From the NCBI RefSeq assembly GCF_900240245.1, contig NZ_OESQ01000001.1, positions 2,110,412-2,174,411 on the forward strand: a stretch of DNA of 64,000 bases. The letters run 5' to 3'. The DNA is from Lachnoclostridium edouardi (lineage in GTDB: Bacteria; Bacillota; Clostridia; Lachnospirales; Lachnospiraceae). Shown here in pieces: positions 10,930-20,064 of the stretch. How positions within the stretch are numbered: the stretch's first letter is position 1; every line of letters starts with the position of its first letter. The notes below the pieces were generated by a model. The model was not told where the DNA came from, did not search any database, and saw only the letters and a list, made by a program, of their open reading frames with translations. Made by a program: the position numbers and the translations under genes.

Positions 10930-12102
10930 TTAAAGTTCAATATATTCCCAATGGCTGCGGGTAAAGATTTCGCTGCCTGTTTCTGTAATTACATAACAGT
11001 CCTCAAAACGGAAGCCGTATTCCTTAGAGCGGAAGAAATGATCGCCTGCTATGGTCATTCCCGGCTTTAAAAGGGAAGGGGTGTGAAAGCGGAAGGTAGG
11101 AGGTTCGCCCTCAAAAACACCGATTCCATGAGAAGCGCTGGCTGGAGGCGGTCCAAACCCGTGATCCACAAAGTAATTATAATACATTTGATAAATTTCT
11201 TCAGAGGTTAACCCTGGTTTTATCCACTGGCAGATTAATTTTTCGTGAAGCTCCAGCATAAAATCAATTTCTCTTTTCATAGAATCAGGCATTTTTCCAA
11301 AGATAATTGGCCGGCCGTAGGCAGAGGCATAGCCGCTGTAATGGCAGCCGATATCAATGTTAATAAGATTGTTTCTCCCCAGTTTGTTGTGGGTGCTGCG
11401 CCCGATTCCGCTGCGGCTGCGGTAGCCGGAATAGCAGAGAATTGGGAAAGAAGGTCCTTCTCCTCCGTTCTTATAAAGCTCGTCTGCTAAAACACCTTCC
11501 AATTCATACTCAGTCATATCAGGGTTGATGCGGCCTAAAGCATTATCAAAGGCTTTTTCGGAAGTAAGACACGCCTGGCGTACCATCTCTATTTCAGCAG
11601 GAGTTTTATTCATCCTAAGATCTACCAGAATATCCCCGCAGTCTATTAACTGACCTCCAGGCAGACAGGCCTCCTCCATTTTTTTATATAACCGGTGGGG
11701 AGTGATGGCGTAATCTCCTACGCCCAGGCGTTTTACGCCTTTGCCGTCAGTGACCTGGTGGAATAATTCTTTAAGAGAATAATATTTTACTCCAATCCAG
11801 TCGTGTACTGTTCCGCTGGTGTGGCCAAAGTCGCTGCAGCCTCTCACGCTGTCCATACCAAAAGGAGTCTGAGCGCCGAACTCAGGGGCCTCCCCTCCAA
11901 TTAACACAAGAGGATTTCCGGTACGGCCTACCAGCACGCCTCCCACTTCAAATAAAGGCCAGTATTTTGTCAAATAACGAAGATTATGGCACAGCCCTTC
12001 ATCCCCGTAACAAAGCACTGCGTCCAAGTCCTCTTCCTCCATTCGCTTTTGAAGGCGCTTCACGCGATCAAAATACTCACTGTCAGGAATTGATTTCAGC
12101 AT
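10930..12102 (-). CDS. M24 (pita-bread fold) Xaa-Pro-peptidase-like protein, probably not a normal metallopeptidase
   Basis: 390 residues: an N-terminal creatinase/prolidase-like domain (about 1-160) and a C-terminal M24 fold (about 170-385). Of the five metal ligands expected in prolidases, D250 (INIDIG), H325 (SHGIG) and E367 (FRFED) are present. The second Asp is replaced by Ala (A261 in YASAYGRP) and the usual Glu of the GMxxxxEPG motif is Asp (D354 in TIAGDHF). A two-metal peptidase centre is therefore doubtful; creatinase shows that metal-free hydrolases exist on this fold. Start is preceded by GAGGTAA. It is divergent from a ROK regulator and amino acid transporter, so a role in peptide or amino acid use is inferred. 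Confidence 0.8.
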   Translation of the reverse strand: MLKSIPDSEYFDRVKRLQKRMEEEDLDAVLCYGDEGLCHNLRYLTKYWPLFEVGGVLVGRTGNPLVLIGGEAPEFGAQTPFGMDSVRGCSDFGHTSGTVHDWIGVKYYSLKELFHQVTDGKGVKRLGVGDYAITPHRLYKKMEEACLPGGQLIDCGDILVDLRMNKTPAEIEMVRQACLTSEKAFDNALGRINPDMTEYELEGVLADELYKNGGEGPSFPILCYSGYRSRSGIGRSTHNKLGRNNLINIDIGCHYSGYASAYGRPIIFGKMPDSMKREIDFMLELHEKLICQWIKPGLTSEEIYQMYYNYFVDHGFGPPPASASHGIGVFEGEPPTFRFHTPSLLKPGMTIAGDHFFRSKEYGFRFEDCYVITETGSEIFTRSHWEYIEL

Positions 12103-12175
12103 GTAGATTACCTCGCTTTCTTATATGAATTTTATATTATGATTTTTTAAATTGTTTTTGAGGTAAAAATAAAAC

Positions 12176-12196
12176 TTTATTACATTTAGTAATAAA
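12176..12196. promoter_or_regulatory. Inverted repeat, candidate ROK operator 1
   Basis: TTTATTAC (12176-12183) and GTAATAAA (12189-12196) are perfect 8-bp inverted arms around ATTTA. The site lies 74 nt upstream of the M24-fold gene start. Its core ATTACATTTAGTAAT closely resembles the second repeat near the ROK gene. Confidence 0.55.
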
Positions 12197-12339
12197 CTAT
12201 ATATCTGCATTCTAGCATTGAAAAAAGAATTTGTAAATAGGTTTAACCGGAAAATAAAGTTTTTTCAAAAATAAAATAAATATACATAATATTTGCAGAA
12301 AAATAGATAAAATCACAAAAATATTAAGTAAAAAGATAC

Positions 12340-12368
12340 TTTACAAATGTAAATAAGTGTGATAAAAT
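12340..12368 (+). promoter_or_regulatory. Promoter of the ROK / amino acid ABC operon
   Basis: TTTACA (12340-12345, one mismatch to consensus) and TAAAAT (12363-12368, one mismatch) are separated by 17 nt. A transcript from here would have a leader of about 125 nt that includes the inverted repeat at 12459-12481. Confidence 0.55.
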
Positions 12369-12458
12369 GTGAAAAACAATACAAAAACGGAAAATGAAAA
12401 GAGACAGCTTTAAAAATCTGAAGATCAGGCCAGTCATATTTCATATAAAAAAACGACA

Positions 12459-12481
12459 CTTAATTAACTAATGTAATTAAG
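12459..12481. promoter_or_regulatory. Inverted repeat, candidate ROK operator 2
   Basis: CTTAATTA (12459-12466) and TAATTAAG (12474-12481) are perfect 8-bp inverted arms around ACTAATG, ending 21 nt before the ROK start codon. Read on the other strand its core is ATTACATTAGTTAAT, nearly the same as the core at 12176-12196. ROK regulators typically bind A/T-rich inverted repeats near their own gene. Confidence 0.6.
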
Positions 12482-12502
12482 CGGAGAGAAGAAGAGGGAA
12501 AT

Positions 12503-13723
12503 ATGAGAACGGAAAAGGGAATTGATTTACAGCAGGTCAGCAAAGCCAACAGAATGAAGATTTTAAGACTGGTCCATGAGTATGGAAGTATTTCCAGAAC
12601 AGATTTGGCGAAAATCACAAAACTGAGTTTGGCGGCAGTATCCAGAATTACTAAACAATTAATTGAGGAAGGATATTTAGTGGAGACCGGCTATGGAGAT
12701 TCCTCCGGCGGAAGAAAACCTGTGAATATTCAGCCTAATCCTAAAGCTGGCTACATAATAGGAGTAGATTTCGGCTACTCCAGAGCAAAAGCTATTATAT
12801 TTGATTTCTGCGGAGGCATTTTGTACGAGTATCACGCGGAGATCAGAAAAAGAGAATATTTTAATGGACTATATGAAGCTTTAGATTCCTGCATCGGGAT
12901 TTTAAAGGAGCGAGGGGAAGATAAAAAGCTGATTGGCATAGGGGTAGGCGTAAGAGGCTTAATTGATGCAGTAAACGGTGTTATTTTATCCTCTACCAGC
13001 TTTCAGTGGAACAATGTCCCCTTAAAGCAGATTTTAGAGGACAGATATCATATTCCCGTGTTTATGGATATTAATGCAAGGCTGGCCGCGCTGGCGGAGT
13101 GGACGCTTGTATATCAGAGAAAGGTTCAGGATTTAGCATATATTACAGCCTCCTGGGGAATCTGCGCAGGAGTAATCAGCAACGGCGCCTTGTGCCGGGG
13201 AGTCTGCGGCGCTGCAGGAGAAATAGGGGCTTCTTTAATATATTTGGGAAATGATCAGACGGCGCCTTTAGAGCATCTTTGCGGAGGACAGATGCTGCTA
13301 AGAAAAGTAAAAGAAAATTGGGACAGTGAAGACTGCAGCATTTTAAAGGAAATTGTAAATTCAGAATCAGAAGGCCCGGAGGAGGTTCAGCTGGAGGACA
13401 TTATAAAAGCCACAGAAATGGGAGATAAGCTTTGTATCAGACTTGCAGGGGAGGCCGGCAGAATTCTTGGATATGGCCTTGTTAATGCAGCAATGACATT
13501 AAATCCTCAAATAATGATTTTAGGCGGTATGATGCCGGATATGGGAGAAGTATTTTTAAAGCCTGTCCGGGAAACAGTAAAGCAGCTTTTAAAACCAGAG
13601 GTGTTACAGCGTTTAGAGATCAGGGAAAGTGCGCTGGGCTCTAAGGCTAGTTTAAAAGGCGCTTATTTATTAGTATTCCGCGGAAACTTTTCCGAAACCC
13701 TAGGGGCGGAAAAGGACGAATAA
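12503..13723 (+). CDS. ROK family transcriptional regulator (NagC/XylR type)
   Basis: 406 residues. An N-terminal winged helix-turn-helix (about residues 12-70; SRTDLAKITKLSLAAVSRITKQL) is followed by a ROK kinase-like fold (about 85-395) with the nucleotide-site opening YIIGVDFGYSRAKA and VCGAAGEIGA. The usual ROK zinc cluster CxCGxxGC is absent; the place reads LEHLCGGQ. Members sense sugars or sugar phosphates. Here the gene lies 28 nt upstream of an amino acid ABC transporter and is divergent from an M24-fold gene, which is unusual company. It probably controls both directions through the two inverted repeats in the shared control region. Confidence 0.9.
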   Translation: MRTEKGIDLQQVSKANRMKILRLVHEYGSISRTDLAKITKLSLAAVSRITKQLIEEGYLVETGYGDSSGGRKPVNIQPNPKAGYIIGVDFGYSRAKAIIFDFCGGILYEYHAEIRKREYFNGLYEALDSCIGILKERGEDKKLIGIGVGVRGLIDAVNGVILSSTSFQWNNVPLKQILEDRYHIPVFMDINARLAALAEWTLVYQRKVQDLAYITASWGICAGVISNGALCRGVCGAAGEIGASLIYLGNDQTAPLEHLCGGQMLLRKVKENWDSEDCSILKEIVNSESEGPEEVQLEDIIKATEMGDKLCIRLAGEAGRILGYGLVNAAMTLNPQIMILGGMMPDMGEVFLKPVRETVKQLLKPEVLQRLEIRESALGSKASLKGAYLLVFRGNFSETLGAEKDE

Positions 13724-13751
13724 ATATAATGTTTTAACAAGGAGGGAGCTT

Positions 13752-14558
13752 ATGAAACTAAGAAAAGCCTTAAAAATGGCGGCGGTCTGTACCATTGCAG
13801 GGGCAGTAGCAGCTGTATCTTTGTGTGGATGTTCCCAGAAAAAGGAGGGACAGCTGTTAAAGACCATCGAGAAAAGAGGAGTGATGAAGGTTGGCACCTC
13901 CTCAGACCACGCGCCGTGGTCGTTTAAGGATGAAAGCGATAACTTTGTAGGTTATGACATGGACCTGATCAGGGAAATTGGCGACAGAATGAACGTGGAC
14001 ATTGAAATTACAGATATGAGCTTTGACGCCTTGGTGGCAGCCGTGCAAAGCGGTAAAGTGGACGTAGCTATCTGTTGTATGGGAGCAAAAGAGGAGAGGA
14101 AGAAAATGGTTGACTTTTCCGACATGTACCATCAGCAGCTGAATGTGTATCTGGCAAAAACAGGGGCAGGAATCCAGATTCAGGATATGGAGGATATTAC
14201 TAATTATACAGTAGGCGTTCTCAGCGGTTCGCTGCCGGAGCAGTACATTACAGACTTAGTTGAGGCAGGAAAAATGGACGGAGACAAAGTATCCCGCTAT
14301 GAGAAGGCAGATGATGAGATTCTGGATTTGGATGCAGGCAGAATCCAGATGGTAGCAGGTGATAAGGGGCAGTCCAGAGAATATGAAAAGCTTTATGATG
14401 TGGAGATTATTTGGGAAGGTTCCTTCTATGGAACAGGAGAGAATATAGCTGTTCCTAAAAATGAGCCTGATCTTTTAAACAAAATCAACAGTATTTTAGG
14501 AGAATTAAAGGATGAAGGATTCCTGGAAGGCTTAGCTGAAAAATGGCAGACTGATTAA
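13752..14558 (+). CDS. Polar amino acid ABC transporter, substrate-binding lipoprotein
   Basis: 268 residues with a signal peptide and lipobox around LCGC (Cys about residue 26), so it is anchored outside the membrane. The remainder is a family 3 solute-binding protein (SBP_bac_3), recognisable by MKVGTSSDHAPWSF, FVGYDMDLIREIGDRM and FDALVAAVQSGKVDV. It delivers an amino acid to the permeases encoded next door; the exact ligand cannot be read. AAGGAGGGAG precedes the ATG. Confidence 0.92.
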   Translation: MKLRKALKMAAVCTIAGAVAAVSLCGCSQKKEGQLLKTIEKRGVMKVGTSSDHAPWSFKDESDNFVGYDMDLIREIGDRMNVDIEITDMSFDALVAAVQSGKVDVAICCMGAKEERKKMVDFSDMYHQQLNVYLAKTGAGIQIQDMEDITNYTVGVLSGSLPEQYITDLVEAGKMDGDKVSRYEKADDEILDLDAGRIQMVAGDKGQSREYEKLYDVEIIWEGSFYGTGENIAVPKNEPDLLNKINSILGELKDEGFLEGLAEKWQTD

Positions 14559-14578
14559 TAGGAAGAGGGTGCTGCAGT

Positions 14579-15232
14579 ATGGATATGGAACGTTTTTTTA
14601 GTTATTTGCTGCCTTACTTACTAAAGGGAGTGCCTGTAACCATTTCCGTAACCTTAATCGCCCTTGTTTTCGGTGGGGCTGTAGGACTTCTTATGGCAGT
14701 GTTCCGAGTTTACGGAAATTCGGCAATAAGAAAAGCGCTGACTATATACAGCACAGTTTTCCGGGCTGTGCCTCAGCTAGTACTGTTGCTGTTACTTTAC
14801 TTTTCCATTGCAGGCTCTATTAATATTTCTGCTTACTGGGCAGCGGCGCTGTCCCTGGCAGTAATAAGCAGCGCGTATCAGCTGGAGATTTTCAGAGGAA
14901 CGTTTCAGTCCATTGACCCAGGCCAGATGATGGCTGCCAGGGCTATAGGAATGAGCCGTCAAAAAGCAATATGCAAGATTTTGATTCCTCAGGCAGTGAG
15001 AAAAGCAATTCCTGCGTGGACAAATGAGATGGCCACTACAATAAAATCCTCTTCTCTGGTGTATGTTTTAGGAGTGCCGGAGATGCTGCGTCTGGCTCAA
15101 TATGACATTGCCAGAACAAAGCAGCCCTTTCCCGCATATTTGGCAGTGGGCATCCTGTACTTCCTCCTGATATTTCTGTCAGGCAAAGGGATGAGAATGC
15201 TGGAGAAAAAGCTGAGCATTGCGGAAAATTGA
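14579..15232 (+). CDS. Polar amino acid ABC transporter, permease 1
   Basis: 217 residues, about five transmembrane segments, of the HisMQ family. The cytoplasmic EAA-type loop reads AARAIGMSRQKAICKILIPQA. It lies 20 nt after the binding-protein gene. A second permease (16041) follows the ATPase, so the channel is probably a heterodimer. ATG 14585 is a possible alternative start two codons in. Confidence 0.92.
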   Translation: MDMERFFSYLLPYLLKGVPVTISVTLIALVFGGAVGLLMAVFRVYGNSAIRKALTIYSTVFRAVPQLVLLLLLYFSIAGSINISAYWAAALSLAVISSAYQLEIFRGTFQSIDPGQMMAARAIGMSRQKAICKILIPQAVRKAIPAWTNEMATTIKSSSLVYVLGVPEMLRLAQYDIARTKQPFPAYLAVGILYFLLIFLSGKGMRMLEKKLSIAEN

Positions 15233-15277
15233 CAGAAGCAATTAATAAACAGTTTCCGGGGAAGGAAGTGTAAGAGG

Positions 15278-16030
15278 ATGGGAAATGAAATCATCCGCAT
15301 GGAAAATATTAAAAAAACATATGGGAAAACAGAAGTACTAAAGGGAATCAGTCTGAATGTAAAGGAGTCAGAGGTAATTGTACTTTTAGGCCCCAGCGGA
15401 ACAGGAAAAAGTACGTTTCTCAGATGTATAAATATGCTGACTGTGCCAGACAGCGGTACAGTTTGGGTAAACGGTCTGGAATTAACTGATAAAAAGGTAA
15501 ACATTAATCACGCCAGAGAGCATATTGGCATGGTGTTTCAGGACTTTAATTTATTCAGCCACCTTCGGGCCCTTGACAATGTGGCTATTGGCTTAACAGA
15601 AGTATTGGGGGTAAAGAAAAGCGAGGCCAGGGCCAGAGCCCAGGCGGAACTGGAGAGAGTAGGCTTGGGGGATAAGGCCGGCTTATATCCTGGTCAGCTG
15701 TCCGGCGGGCAGAAGCAAAGAGTAGCTATTGCCAGAGCCTTGGCTATGGACCCTAAGGTGATGCTGTTTGACGAGCCTACCTCAGCTTTGGACCCGGAAC
15801 TGATTGGAGAGGTTTTGGATGTTATGCAGAAGCTGGCGGCAGAGGGGATGACAATGGTCTGCGTGACCCATGAGATGCATTTTGCAAAAGAAGTGGCAAA
15901 CAGGGTTGTGTTTATGGAGGGCGGAGTAATTGTGGAGGAAGGCTCCCCCGACCAGTTTTTCAATGATCCTCACTCTCAAAGAGCAAAGAAATTCCTGGGA
16001 AAATTTGCAGGTGTAGGCGCTGCCGGATAG
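15278..16030 (+). CDS. Polar amino acid ABC transporter, ATP-binding protein
   Basis: 250 residues with a full nucleotide-binding domain: Walker A GPSGTGKS (about 39-46), Q-loop FQDFNLF, signature LSGGQKQR, Walker [13 protein letters not shown] and the switch His in CVTHEM. It resembles GlnQ/HisP-type ATPases that power uptake of polar amino acids. It sits between the two permease genes and is part of the ROK-headed operon. Confidence 0.95.
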   Translation: MGNEIIRMENIKKTYGKTEVLKGISLNVKESEVIVLLGPSGTGKSTFLRCINMLTVPDSGTVWVNGLELTDKKVNINHAREHIGMVFQDFNLFSHLRALDNVAIGLTEVLGVKKSEARARAQAELERVGLGDKAGLYPGQLSGGQKQRVAIARALAMDPKVMLFDEPTSALDPELIGEVLDVMQKLAAEGMTMVCVTHEMHFAKEVANRVVFMEGGVIVEEGSPDQFFNDPHSQRAKKFLGKFAGVGAAG

Positions 16031-16040
16031 GAGGTAGCTT

Positions 16041-16724
16041 ATGGATTATTATTCATTTTTGCAGGTGGCTGTTCCAGCCATGGCCAGCGGCGTTGTAAAA
16101 AGCCTTCAGATATCAGTAATTTCCCTGGCAATCGGCCTGCTGGTGGGAGTCCCCTTAGCTTTTGTCAGAGTATATGGAGGAAAAACGGCAAAAAAGCTTA
16201 CTATGGCATACTCGGAAATATTCAGAGGAACCCCTGTGTTAGTACAGTTGTTTTTAATCTACTACGGCCTTCCTCAGTTCGGGATTTTGTTTTCCCCAAT
16301 GACAGCCGCATGTTTAACATTAGGTTTAAACAGCTCAGCTTACCAAATAGAATATTTCCGCGGTTCAATCGTGGCGGTGGGAGATAAACAGATGGAGGCG
16401 GCCAGGTCTATTGGGATGAGTACCTTTCAGGCGGTAAAATGTATTATGCTGCCTCAGGCTTTAAGGCTGGTGTTGCCTGCCTGGAGCAATGAAGCGATTT
16501 ATATGATTAAAAATACAGCGGTAGTATATTTAATCGCCCTTCCGGAATTAATGACTCAAACAAAAATCCTGATCGCCAGGTACTACAATCCAATAGAATC
16601 ATACGCTACGGTGGCAGTATTTTATCTTATTCTGGTTGCGGCGGCTACAGTGATCTTCCATAATGTAGAAAGAAAAACAGCCATTCCAGGGCTTTGTCTG
16701 GAAGAGATAGGAAGAAATAATTAA
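16041..16724 (+). CDS. Polar amino acid ABC transporter, permease 2
   Basis: 227 residues with about five transmembrane segments and the EAA loop AARSIGMSTFQAVKCIMLPQA, of the HisMQ family. AGGAGG precedes the ATG, 10 nt after the ATPase gene. It is the last gene of the operon and is followed by a strong terminator. Confidence 0.92.
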   Translation: MDYYSFLQVAVPAMASGVVKSLQISVISLAIGLLVGVPLAFVRVYGGKTAKKLTMAYSEIFRGTPVLVQLFLIYYGLPQFGILFSPMTAACLTLGLNSSAYQIEYFRGSIVAVGDKQMEAARSIGMSTFQAVKCIMLPQALRLVLPAWSNEAIYMIKNTAVVYLIALPELMTQTKILIARYYNPIESYATVAVFYLILVAAATVIFHNVERKTAIPGLCLEEIGRNN

Positions 16725-16727
16725 ATA

Positions 16728-16793
16728 AAAAGAAGGTATCTCTAAATAACCAGAAGGTTTTCTTATATGAATTTAGAGATACCTTCTTTTTTT
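16728..16793 (+). terminator. Terminator of the amino acid ABC operon
   Basis: AGAAGGTATCTCTAAAT (16731-16747) is perfectly complementary to 16771-16787, extended by AAA/TTT to about 20 bp, and followed by a run of T to 16793. The matching A-run on the left means it could also work on the other strand. Confidence 0.9.
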
Positions 16794-16890
16794 GTGGGAA
16801 TTTTAGAGAAAAATTATTCTTGCCATGGCCCAGGTTCCTTTTGTATACTGAAAATCAGGAATAATAACTGGAGAAAGGGTGAAGTTATTT

Positions 16891-19137
16891 ATGAAATCAT
16901 TAGTTATTGCAGAAAAACCTTCTGTAGCCAGAGATATTGCCAGAGTGTTAGGGTGTAAAAAACAGGCGGACGGTGCAATAGAGGGAGAAAAATATATAGT
17001 TACCTGGGGACTTGGACATTTAGTTACTTTGGCTGATCCAGAGGATTACGACGGGAAATTTAAAGAGTGGAAAATGGAGTATCTGCCTATGATGCCAAGT
17101 CCCTTCCGCCTGGAAGTGATTAAACAGACGGCAAAACAGTACAGGGCGGTGAAAAATCAGATTGCCAGAAAAGATGTGGGGCAGATTATTATAGCCACAG
17201 ACGCAGGGAGAGAGGGAGAATTAGTTGCCAGGTTGATTCTTAAAAAAGCTGGCAATAATAAACCCTGCAGCCGTCTTTGGATTTCCTCTGTGACAGACAA
17301 GGCCATAGGAGAAGGATTTAAGCATTTAAAGGACAGCAGGGAATATGACGCTTTATACGACGCGGCCATGTGCAGGGCGGAAGCTGACTGGCTGGTAGGC
17401 ATTAATGCAACCAGAGCATTAACCTGCAAGTATAATGCTCAGCTGTCCTGCGGACGTGTTCAGACCCCAACTTTAGCTATGATCAGGAAAAGAGAAAATC
17501 AAATCAGGGAATTCCAGCCTAAGCCGTATTATAGTATATGGGCAAAAATGGAAACAGAGGCGGGGAAGCCGGATCTTATATTGTCATGGCAGGATAAAAA
17601 GTCAGGGAGCCGCAGCACATTCCAGAAGGAAAAAGCAGAAGATTTATGCAGAAAACTGCAGGGGGAGAAGGGAGTTATTTTTGACATTGTAAAGATACCT
17701 AAAAAGGTATACGCCCCTTTGCTTTATGATTTAACGGAGCTGCAAAGGGAGGCAAATAAAAGGTATCGCTATTCCCCTAAGGAAACCTTAAATATTATGC
17801 AGAGATTATATGAAAATCATAAGGTTCTCACATATCCCAGAACAGACTCCAGATATGTAGGCAGCGATATTTTGCCCACTATACAGGACAGATTGAAGGC
17901 CTGTGGAACAGGGCCTTATAAAAGGCTGGCAGGCAAATTGATAAATCAAAGCTTTTCCGGGAAAGCATTTTTTGTAGACGATAAAAAGGTATCAGATCAT
18001 CATGCAATTATTCCTACAGAGCAGTTTGTACAGCTGGATCATATGACTGTAGATGAAAGAAGAATTTACGATTTAGTAGTGAGAAGATTTTTAGCCGTGC
18101 TTTATCCCCCTTATGAATATGAGCAAACCAGTATGGTTGTGGATATCTTGGGAGAAAAATTTACAGCCAGTGGGAAAATAACCTTAAACCAGGGCTGGAA
18201 AGCTGTTTATGAAGAGATGGACGGAATTTATGACCAGGAAGAGGAGGATTTAGAGCAAGTATCTTCTGGCTCTCTGGACAGGCAGCTGCCTGACCTGAAA
18301 AAAGGTGAAATTTTAACAGGATTAGATTTTAACATAAAAGAGGGAAAGACAAAGCCGCCGGCGCCTTTTAACGAGGCTACGCTGCTGTCGGCTATGGAAA
18401 ACCCTGTGGCTTATATGGAAAGCGATAATAAGGCTATGGCTAAAACATTAGGAGAAACAGGGGGATTGGGCACAGTTGCCACAAGAGCAGATATTATTGA
18501 GAAGCTTTTTGGAAGCTTTCTCATAGAGAAGCGAGGGCAGGATATCTTTCTTACTTCCAAGGCAAAACAGCTTTTAGATTTGGTGCCGGAGGATCTTAGA
18601 AAGCCGGAGCTGACTGCGGATTGGGAGATGAAGCTTTCCAACATAGCAAAAGGCAGTCTGAAAAGAAAAGAATTTATGGAGGAAATCTACAGCTATACAG
18701 AGGAGCTGATAGATGAAATTAAAACAAGCGGGGGACAGTTTTTCCACGATAATCTGACAAATAAAAAATGTCCTGACTGCGGAAAAAGACTTCTGAAAGT
18801 AAAGGGAAAGAACAGCGAAATGTTAGTGTGCCAGGACAGAGAGTGCGGCTATAGAGAAACCTTGTCCAGAACCTCCAACGCCCGCTGTCCAAAGTGCCAC
18901 AAAAAAATGGAATTAAGAGGAAAGGGAGACAGCCAGATTTTTGTGTGCGCCTGCGGCTATAAAGAGAAATTGACTGCATTTCAGGACAGAAAAAAGAAGG
19001 AGGGGAAAGGCGTATCTAAGAAGGATATAGCTAAGTATATGAGGAACCAGGCAAAGGAGGAAGAGGCGCTAAATTCTCCTTTTGCAGCTGCATTTGCAAA
19101 ATTAAATCTGGATTCTGAAGAAAATCAGAAGAAATAA
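16891..19137 (+). CDS. topB: DNA topoisomerase III (type IA)
   Basis: About 748 residues. It has the Toprim start KSLVIAEKPSVARDIARVLG, the acidic triad region IIATDAGREGE, the active-site Tyr in LTYPRTDSRYVG and the DHHAIIPTE segment. The C-terminus holds two Cys4-type zinc modules (CPDCGKR...CQDRECGY and CPKCHKK...CACGY, about residues 626-690). It relaxes and decatenates DNA. A GTG at 16879 is in frame, but ATG 16891 follows AAAGGGTGA by 8 nt and gives the family-typical start, so it is preferred. Confidence 0.95.
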   Translation: MKSLVIAEKPSVARDIARVLGCKKQADGAIEGEKYIVTWGLGHLVTLADPEDYDGKFKEWKMEYLPMMPSPFRLEVIKQTAKQYRAVKNQIARKDVGQIIIATDAGREGELVARLILKKAGNNKPCSRLWISSVTDKAIGEGFKHLKDSREYDALYDAAMCRAEADWLVGINATRALTCKYNAQLSCGRVQTPTLAMIRKRENQIREFQPKPYYSIWAKMETEAGKPDLILSWQDKKSGSRSTFQKEKAEDLCRKLQGEKGVIFDIVKIPKKVYAPLLYDLTELQREANKRYRYSPKETLNIMQRLYENHKVLTYPRTDSRYVGSDILPTIQDRLKACGTGPYKRLAGKLINQSFSGKAFFVDDKKVSDHHAIIPTEQFVQLDHMTVDERRIYDLVVRRFLAVLYPPYEYEQTSMVVDILGEKFTASGKITLNQGWKAVYEEMDGIYDQEEEDLEQVSSGSLDRQLPDLKKGEILTGLDFNIKEGKTKPPAPFNEATLLSAMENPVAYMESDNKAMAKTLGETGGLGTVATRADIIEKLFGSFLIEKRGQDIFLTSKAKQLLDLVPEDLRKPELTADWEMKLSNIAKGSLKRKEFMEEIYSYTEELIDEIKTSGGQFFHDNLTNKKCPDCGKRLLKVKGKNSEMLVCQDRECGYRETLSRTSNARCPKCHKKMELRGKGDSQIFVCACGYKEKLTAFQDRKKKEGKGVSKKDIAKYMRNQAKEEEALNSPFAAAFAKLNLDSEENQKK

Positions 19138-19262
19138 AAAAATATTGCCCGATATTGGGCTATTATGCAGGGCTTTTAGTAGGCAAACTTCTATGATTTA
19201 TGATATACTAATTATACTTTAAACCTAAGCTTGCAATCACATCATTAAGAGGAGAACATTAT

Positions 19263-20021
19263 ATGACAAAATTAATATCCTGGAACGTAAACGGGCTGCG
19301 CGCCTGTGTAGGAAAAGGGTTTTTAGAATATTTTAACAGCGTGGATGCAGACATTTTCTGCCTTCAGGAAACAAAGCTTCAGGAGGGGCAGATAGATCTG
19401 CCTTTGGAAGGCTATTATCAGTACTGGAATTATGCAGAGAAAAAGGGCTATTCCGGCGTGGCAATGTTTACTAAAAGTGAGCCTATTTCTGTAAAGTACG
19501 GAATCGGCCGCCAGGAGCACGACCACGAGGGGCGTGTGATTGCTGCAGAGTTTCCTAACTATTGGGTAGTTACCTGCTATACGCCAAATTCTCAGGACGG
19601 TCTGGCAAGACTGCCTTACAGAAGGACGTGGAACCAGGCCTTTTTAGAGTTTCTGAAGGAGCTGGAGGAAACAAAGCCGGTTGTATTCTGCGGAGATTTA
19701 AATGTTGCCCACAAAGAGATTGATTTGAAGAATCCGAAAACCAACAGAAAAAATGCAGGTTTTTCCGATGAGGAAAGGGAGGATTTTACCAACCTGCTGA
19801 ACGCAGGTTTTATTGACAGCTTCCGCTATTTTTACCCGGATGCCGAAGGGATTTATTCCTGGTGGTCTTACAGGTTCAGCGCAAGGGCCAAAAACGCAGG
19901 CTGGCGCATCGACTATTTCTGCGTGTCAGAAGCATTAAAGGACAAGCTGGAAAAGGCAGCCATTCACACAGATATTATGGGTTCTGACCATTGCCCTGTA
20001 GAGTTGGTTTTAAGTTTATAA
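19263..20021 (+). CDS. exoA: Exodeoxyribonuclease III / AP endonuclease
   Basis: 252 residues of the EEP nuclease family: [12 protein letters not shown] at the start, the metal-binding Glu in [10 protein letters not shown], the catalytic [13 protein letters not shown] and the terminal GSDHCPVEL. It cuts DNA at abasic sites and trims 3' ends during base excision repair. Length is normal. Two TATACT boxes lie upstream (19204-19218) without a clear -35 partner. AAGAGGAG precedes the ATG. Confidence 0.93.
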   Translation: MTKLISWNVNGLRACVGKGFLEYFNSVDADIFCLQETKLQEGQIDLPLEGYYQYWNYAEKKGYSGVAMFTKSEPISVKYGIGRQEHDHEGRVIAAEFPNYWVVTCYTPNSQDGLARLPYRRTWNQAFLEFLKELEETKPVVFCGDLNVAHKEIDLKNPKTNRKNAGFSDEEREDFTNLLNAGFIDSFRYFYPDAEGIYSWWSYRFSARAKNAGWRIDYFCVSEALKDKLEKAAIHTDIMGSDHCPVELVLSL

Positions 20022-20064
20022 AATAAGTTTATAAAAGACAAAAAAGAAAGTAGAAAATACAGCT

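Larger units (their letters stand above)
12103..12502. other. 400-bp AT-rich divergent control region
   Basis: No open reading frame of note lies here. The stretch separates the divergent M24-fold gene and the ROK regulator operon. It contains a good promoter (12340-12368) and two related inverted repeats (12176-12196 and 12459-12481), described separately. The rest is very A/T-rich with many A-tracts. Confidence 0.7.

Noticed and set aside
12103..12502. Possible small RNA or riboswitch in the long divergent gap
   Set aside because: Apart from the two inverted repeats and a promoter, only A/T-rich sequence without a stable multi-stem structure was seen.
19140..19190. Terminator after topB (GCCCGATATTGGGC)
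   Set aside because: The stem is only four base pairs and no T-run directly follows, so it was not listed.
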